A stretch of 64,000 nucleotides of DNA from Tianweitania sp. UT-5YL-CI-8 (lineage in GTDB: Bacteria; Pseudomonadota; Alphaproteobacteria; Rhizobiales; Rhizobiaceae): positions 372,001 to 436,000 of the forward strand of contig NZ_JASCRR010000001.1 of assembly GCF_030010215.1 (NCBI RefSeq), read 5' to 3'. The notes beneath the pieces were generated by a model that ran no database searches, was not told the DNA's origin, and saw nothing but the letters and a program-made list of their open reading frames with translations. The position numbers and the translations under genes were made by a program. Position 1 is the stretch's first letter. Every line of letters starts with the position of its first letter. Positions 61,977-64,000 of the stretch are shown here, piece after piece.

Positions 61977-62935
61977 TTGCTGCCCCTCGGGTTAAGTGCG
62001 TCGTTGAGCCCGTCGCCCAGGAACGAGAAGGCCACGGTGGCAAGGCCGAGCACGGCGGCGGGCGCGGCCAGCAGGTGCGGATAGTGCTGCCAGACGCGCA
62101 GGCCGTCGGAGATCATGTTGCCCCAGGACGGCGTCGGCGGGTTTACGCCCACGCCGAGGAAGGAGAAGGCGCTTTCCAGCACCATCGCCGTGCCGAGACC
62201 GGCGGAGACCGAGACGATCAGCGGACCGACCGCGTTGGGCACGATGTAGCGCATGATGATGAGGCGGTTGGTCAGGCCGAGCGCACGGGCGGCGGTCACA
62301 TAAGGCCGGCCGCGGATCGAGAGCACCTGTGCACGCACCAGCCGCGCATAGGGCGGCCAGCTGATCAGCGCCATGGAGCCGAAGACCAGCAGGAAATCCA
62401 CCCATACGGTCTGGCGATAGAAGGGATTGAGCGTCGCCTGATACTGCGCTTCCATCCAGGCCGTGACCGGCGTCTTCAGCGAGGCGTTGATGACGACGAC
62501 GAGCAGAAGGTTGGGCACCGACATGGTCATGTCGGTGAACCACATGATGGTGCGGTCGAGCAGACCGCCATAATAGCCGGCAATGGCACCGAGCGCCACG
62601 CCGATCGCCACCGCGACGGTCGTCACCACGATAGCGACAACGAAGGCGGTGCGGGTGCCGTAGATGACGCGCGAGAGCACGTCGCGGCCAAGATCGTCGG
62701 TGCCGAAGAGATGCGCCAGCGACGGCGCCTGGTTGCGCACCTCGAGGTTCTGCGTAAGGAAGTCGTAAGGCGTCAGCCACGGCCCGAACATGGCAACGAG
62801 GGCGAGGAAGATCACAATCACGAGGCCGGCGACGGCCAGCTTGTTGCGAAACAGCCGGTGCCAGGCATCGCGCCACAGGCTGACGGGCGGATCTTCGTCG
62901 ACGAAGGCGGTCAAGTTCGCAGGGGCCATTGTCAT
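61973..62935 (-). CDS. ABC transporter permease (DppC-like)
   Basis: A 320-residue permease with N-terminal OppC segment, LFGTDDLGRDVLSRVIYGTR and EAA loop TAARALGLTNRLIIMRYIVP. A periplasmic loop near residues 155-185 (SLKTPVTAWMEAQYQATLNP) is longer than usual. It forms the channel with the DppB-like subunit encoded 1 nt upstream on the minus strand. Confidence 0.92.
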
Positions 62936-62936
62936 C

Positions 62937-63890
62937 TCAGCGGCTCTTCATCGTGTCGTTGGCGCGGGGATCGAGCAGCGGATAGAGCACGTCGACTAGA
63001 AGGTTCGACAGCATCACCAGGAACGAGCCGATCAGCGTGATCGCCAGGATGACGGGATAGTCGGAATTGGTCAGTGCCGAGACCGTGAGACGGCCGAGGC
63101 CCGGCAGGCCGAAGACCAGTTCCACAAAGATCGCGCCGTTGACGATGGTGATCATGATCAGCCCGAGCTGGGTCACCACCGGCGTCAAAACCGGGCGTAG
63201 GATGTGGCGGAATGCAACCACCATTTCCGGCACGCCCTTGGCGCGCGCGGTGCGGACGAAGTCCTCGGACAGGATTTCGATGACCGCCGCGCGGGTTTGG
63301 CGCACGATCAGCGCGATAGGTTGGAATGAAAGCACCAGCAATGGCAGCAGGATGCGAACGTCGAACACGCCGCCCCAGCCATAGGGCACGCCGCCGGGCA
63401 GCACGAGGATCAGCAGCACCATCAGCAGGGGACCTGCGACATAGGCCGGAATGGCCCAGAGAAACAGGGCGGAACCCAGGATCCAGTAGTCGATTTTGGT
63501 GTTCTGATTCATCGCCGCGATCATCCCGAGTGGGATCGCAACCACGGCGGTCAGCACGATCGCGCACAGGCCAAGCTTGAAGGAGACGGGCGCGGCTGCC
63601 GAAACCATCGCCCAGACCGACCGGCCGGACGTTAGCGAGTTACCGAACTGGCCCTGCACGAGGTTGAGCACATAGCTGCCGAACTGCAGCAGGAACGGCC
63701 GGTTGAGCCCGGCCGCCTCGCGGATCGCCTCGATCCTTTCGGGATTGTAGGCAACGTCGCCCGGTGCGCGCAGGAATATGAGCTTGATCGGATCGCCAGC
63801 GCCGTAGAACGCCATGGCATAGACCGCCAGCATGACGAGCAGCACCGACGGAATCCACAGCAGCAGCCGTGTTGCAATGTAGCGCAGCAT
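62937..63890 (-). CDS. ABC transporter permease (DppB-like)
   Basis: A 317-residue permease beginning MLRYIATRLLLWIPSVLLVM, the standard DppB first helix. The periplasmic loop (NPERIEAIREAAGLNRPFLLQ) and C-terminal EAA-type loop (ARAKGVPEMVVAFRHILRP) are present. It is the second gene of the operon after the binding protein and lies downstream of a hairpin at 63927-63957. Confidence 0.92.
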   Translation of the reverse strand: MLRYIATRLLLWIPSVLLVMLAVYAMAFYGAGDPIKLIFLRAPGDVAYNPERIEAIREAAGLNRPFLLQFGSYVLNLVQGQFGNSLTSGRSVWAMVSAAAPVSFKLGLCAIVLTAVVAIPLGMIAAMNQNTKIDYWILGSALFLWAIPAYVAGPLLMVLLILVLPGGVPYGWGGVFDVRILLPLLVLSFQPIALIVRQTRAAVIEILSEDFVRTARAKGVPEMVVAFRHILRPVLTPVVTQLGLIMITIVNGAIFVELVFGLPGLGRLTVSALTNSDYPVILAITLIGSFLVMLSNLLVDVLYPLLDPRANDTMKSR

Positions 63891-63926
63891 GGCTGCCTCC
63901 CACCGCTGAATTTACACTTGGAAAAA

Positions 63927-63957
63927 TGTGGCGCAGACGGTTGGCGCCCGCGCCACA
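63927..63957 (-). terminator. Terminator-like hairpin between binding-protein and permease genes
   Basis: TGTGGCGC (63927-63934) and GCGCCACA (63950-63957) form a perfect 8-bp stem with a 15-nt loop. Read on the minus strand it is followed directly by TTTTT (63922-63926), as in an intrinsic terminator. It lies 6 nt after the binding-protein stop, so it probably lets only part of the transcripts reach the permease genes. Confidence 0.65.
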
Positions 63958-63963
63958 ACGGTC

Positions 63964-63999
63964 TTACTCGACCGTGATGTTCCAGGGCGCGACGACCTG
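63964..63999 (-). CDS. C-terminal end of a substrate-binding protein (partial)
   Basis: Eleven codons and a TAA stop (63964-63966) are in the window; the rest lies beyond the right edge. The end QVVAPWNITVE is of the kind found at the end of family 5 (oligopeptide-type) binding proteins, and position ahead of DppB-like to DppF-like genes fits. Identity rests mainly on context. Confidence 0.55.
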   Translation of the reverse strand, partial: QVVAPWNITVE

Positions 64000-64000
64000 C

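Overview
The window is GC-rich, gene-dense DNA that looks chromosomal and alphaproteobacterial, most probably from the Hyphomicrobiales (Rhizobiales), near Mesorhizobium or other Phyllobacteriaceae. The pointers are a cyoABCD-SURF1-actSR block, a pcaDCHGB operon with divergent pcaQ and a PcaQ-type box, the asnO-ngg-M42 peptidase set for the osmolyte NAGGN, a short second FtsZ, a peptide-deformylase-like protein without catalytic ligands, and rhizobial-style palindromic repeats. I placed it by gene content only. I found no tRNA, rRNA, CRISPR array, insertion sequence or prophage.

Layout. 1-3.1 kb: end of a polyamine-type ABC importer operon (binding protein tail, two permeases, ATPase). 3.1-5.6 kb: aldo/keto reductase and an MFS symporter. 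5.7-12.6 kb: cytochrome bo3-type quinol oxidase, a SURF1 assembly factor and the redox two-component pair ActS/ActR. 12.6-13.6 kb: deformylase-like protein and a small exported DUF1344-type protein with a clear terminator. 13.6-19.6 kb: a polar-amino-acid-type binding protein, a binding-protein/permease fusion and a second permease, then an RsbW-like kinase, a membrane RsbU-like phosphatase and a STAS antagonist, with no ABC ATPase. 19.7-23.7 kb: a nucleobase permease with an unusual C-terminal domain, a methyltransferase, and a membrane protein with a possible permuted papain-like domain. 23.7-24.7 kb: sparse DNA with one small ORF and several palindromes.

24.7-35.6 kb: a sugar-acid catabolic island with an oligopeptide-type ABC importer, KdgF-like cupin, FadR-type GntR regulator, three enolase-superfamily enzymes and a uronate-dehydrogenase-like protein. 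35.7-41 kb: MarR regulator and the NAGGN genes. 41-45 kb: a fused 5-oxoprolinase/hydantoinase carrying two in-frame palindromic repeats. 45-53.2 kb: soluble hybrid histidine kinase, an SbcCD-like pair without a visible zinc hook, and short FtsZ. 53.2-57.9 kb: protocatechuate branch of the beta-ketoadipate pathway. 57.9-64 kb: a minus-strand operon with an oligopeptide-type importer, a four-carbon sugar-acid kinase (with a third in-frame palindromic repeat) and a GntR regulator.

The best candidate for something not well described is the 13.6-19.6 kb cluster. It looks like an ABC importer with no ATPase gene and degenerate EAA loops, translationally coupled to a partner-switching module, so it may work as a receptor. 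Next are a near-identical 14-nt motif upstream of two transcription units of the sugar-acid island (likely a shared operator), the three in-frame palindromic insertions, and hairpins directly after the binding-protein gene in all three ABC operons where that junction can be seen.
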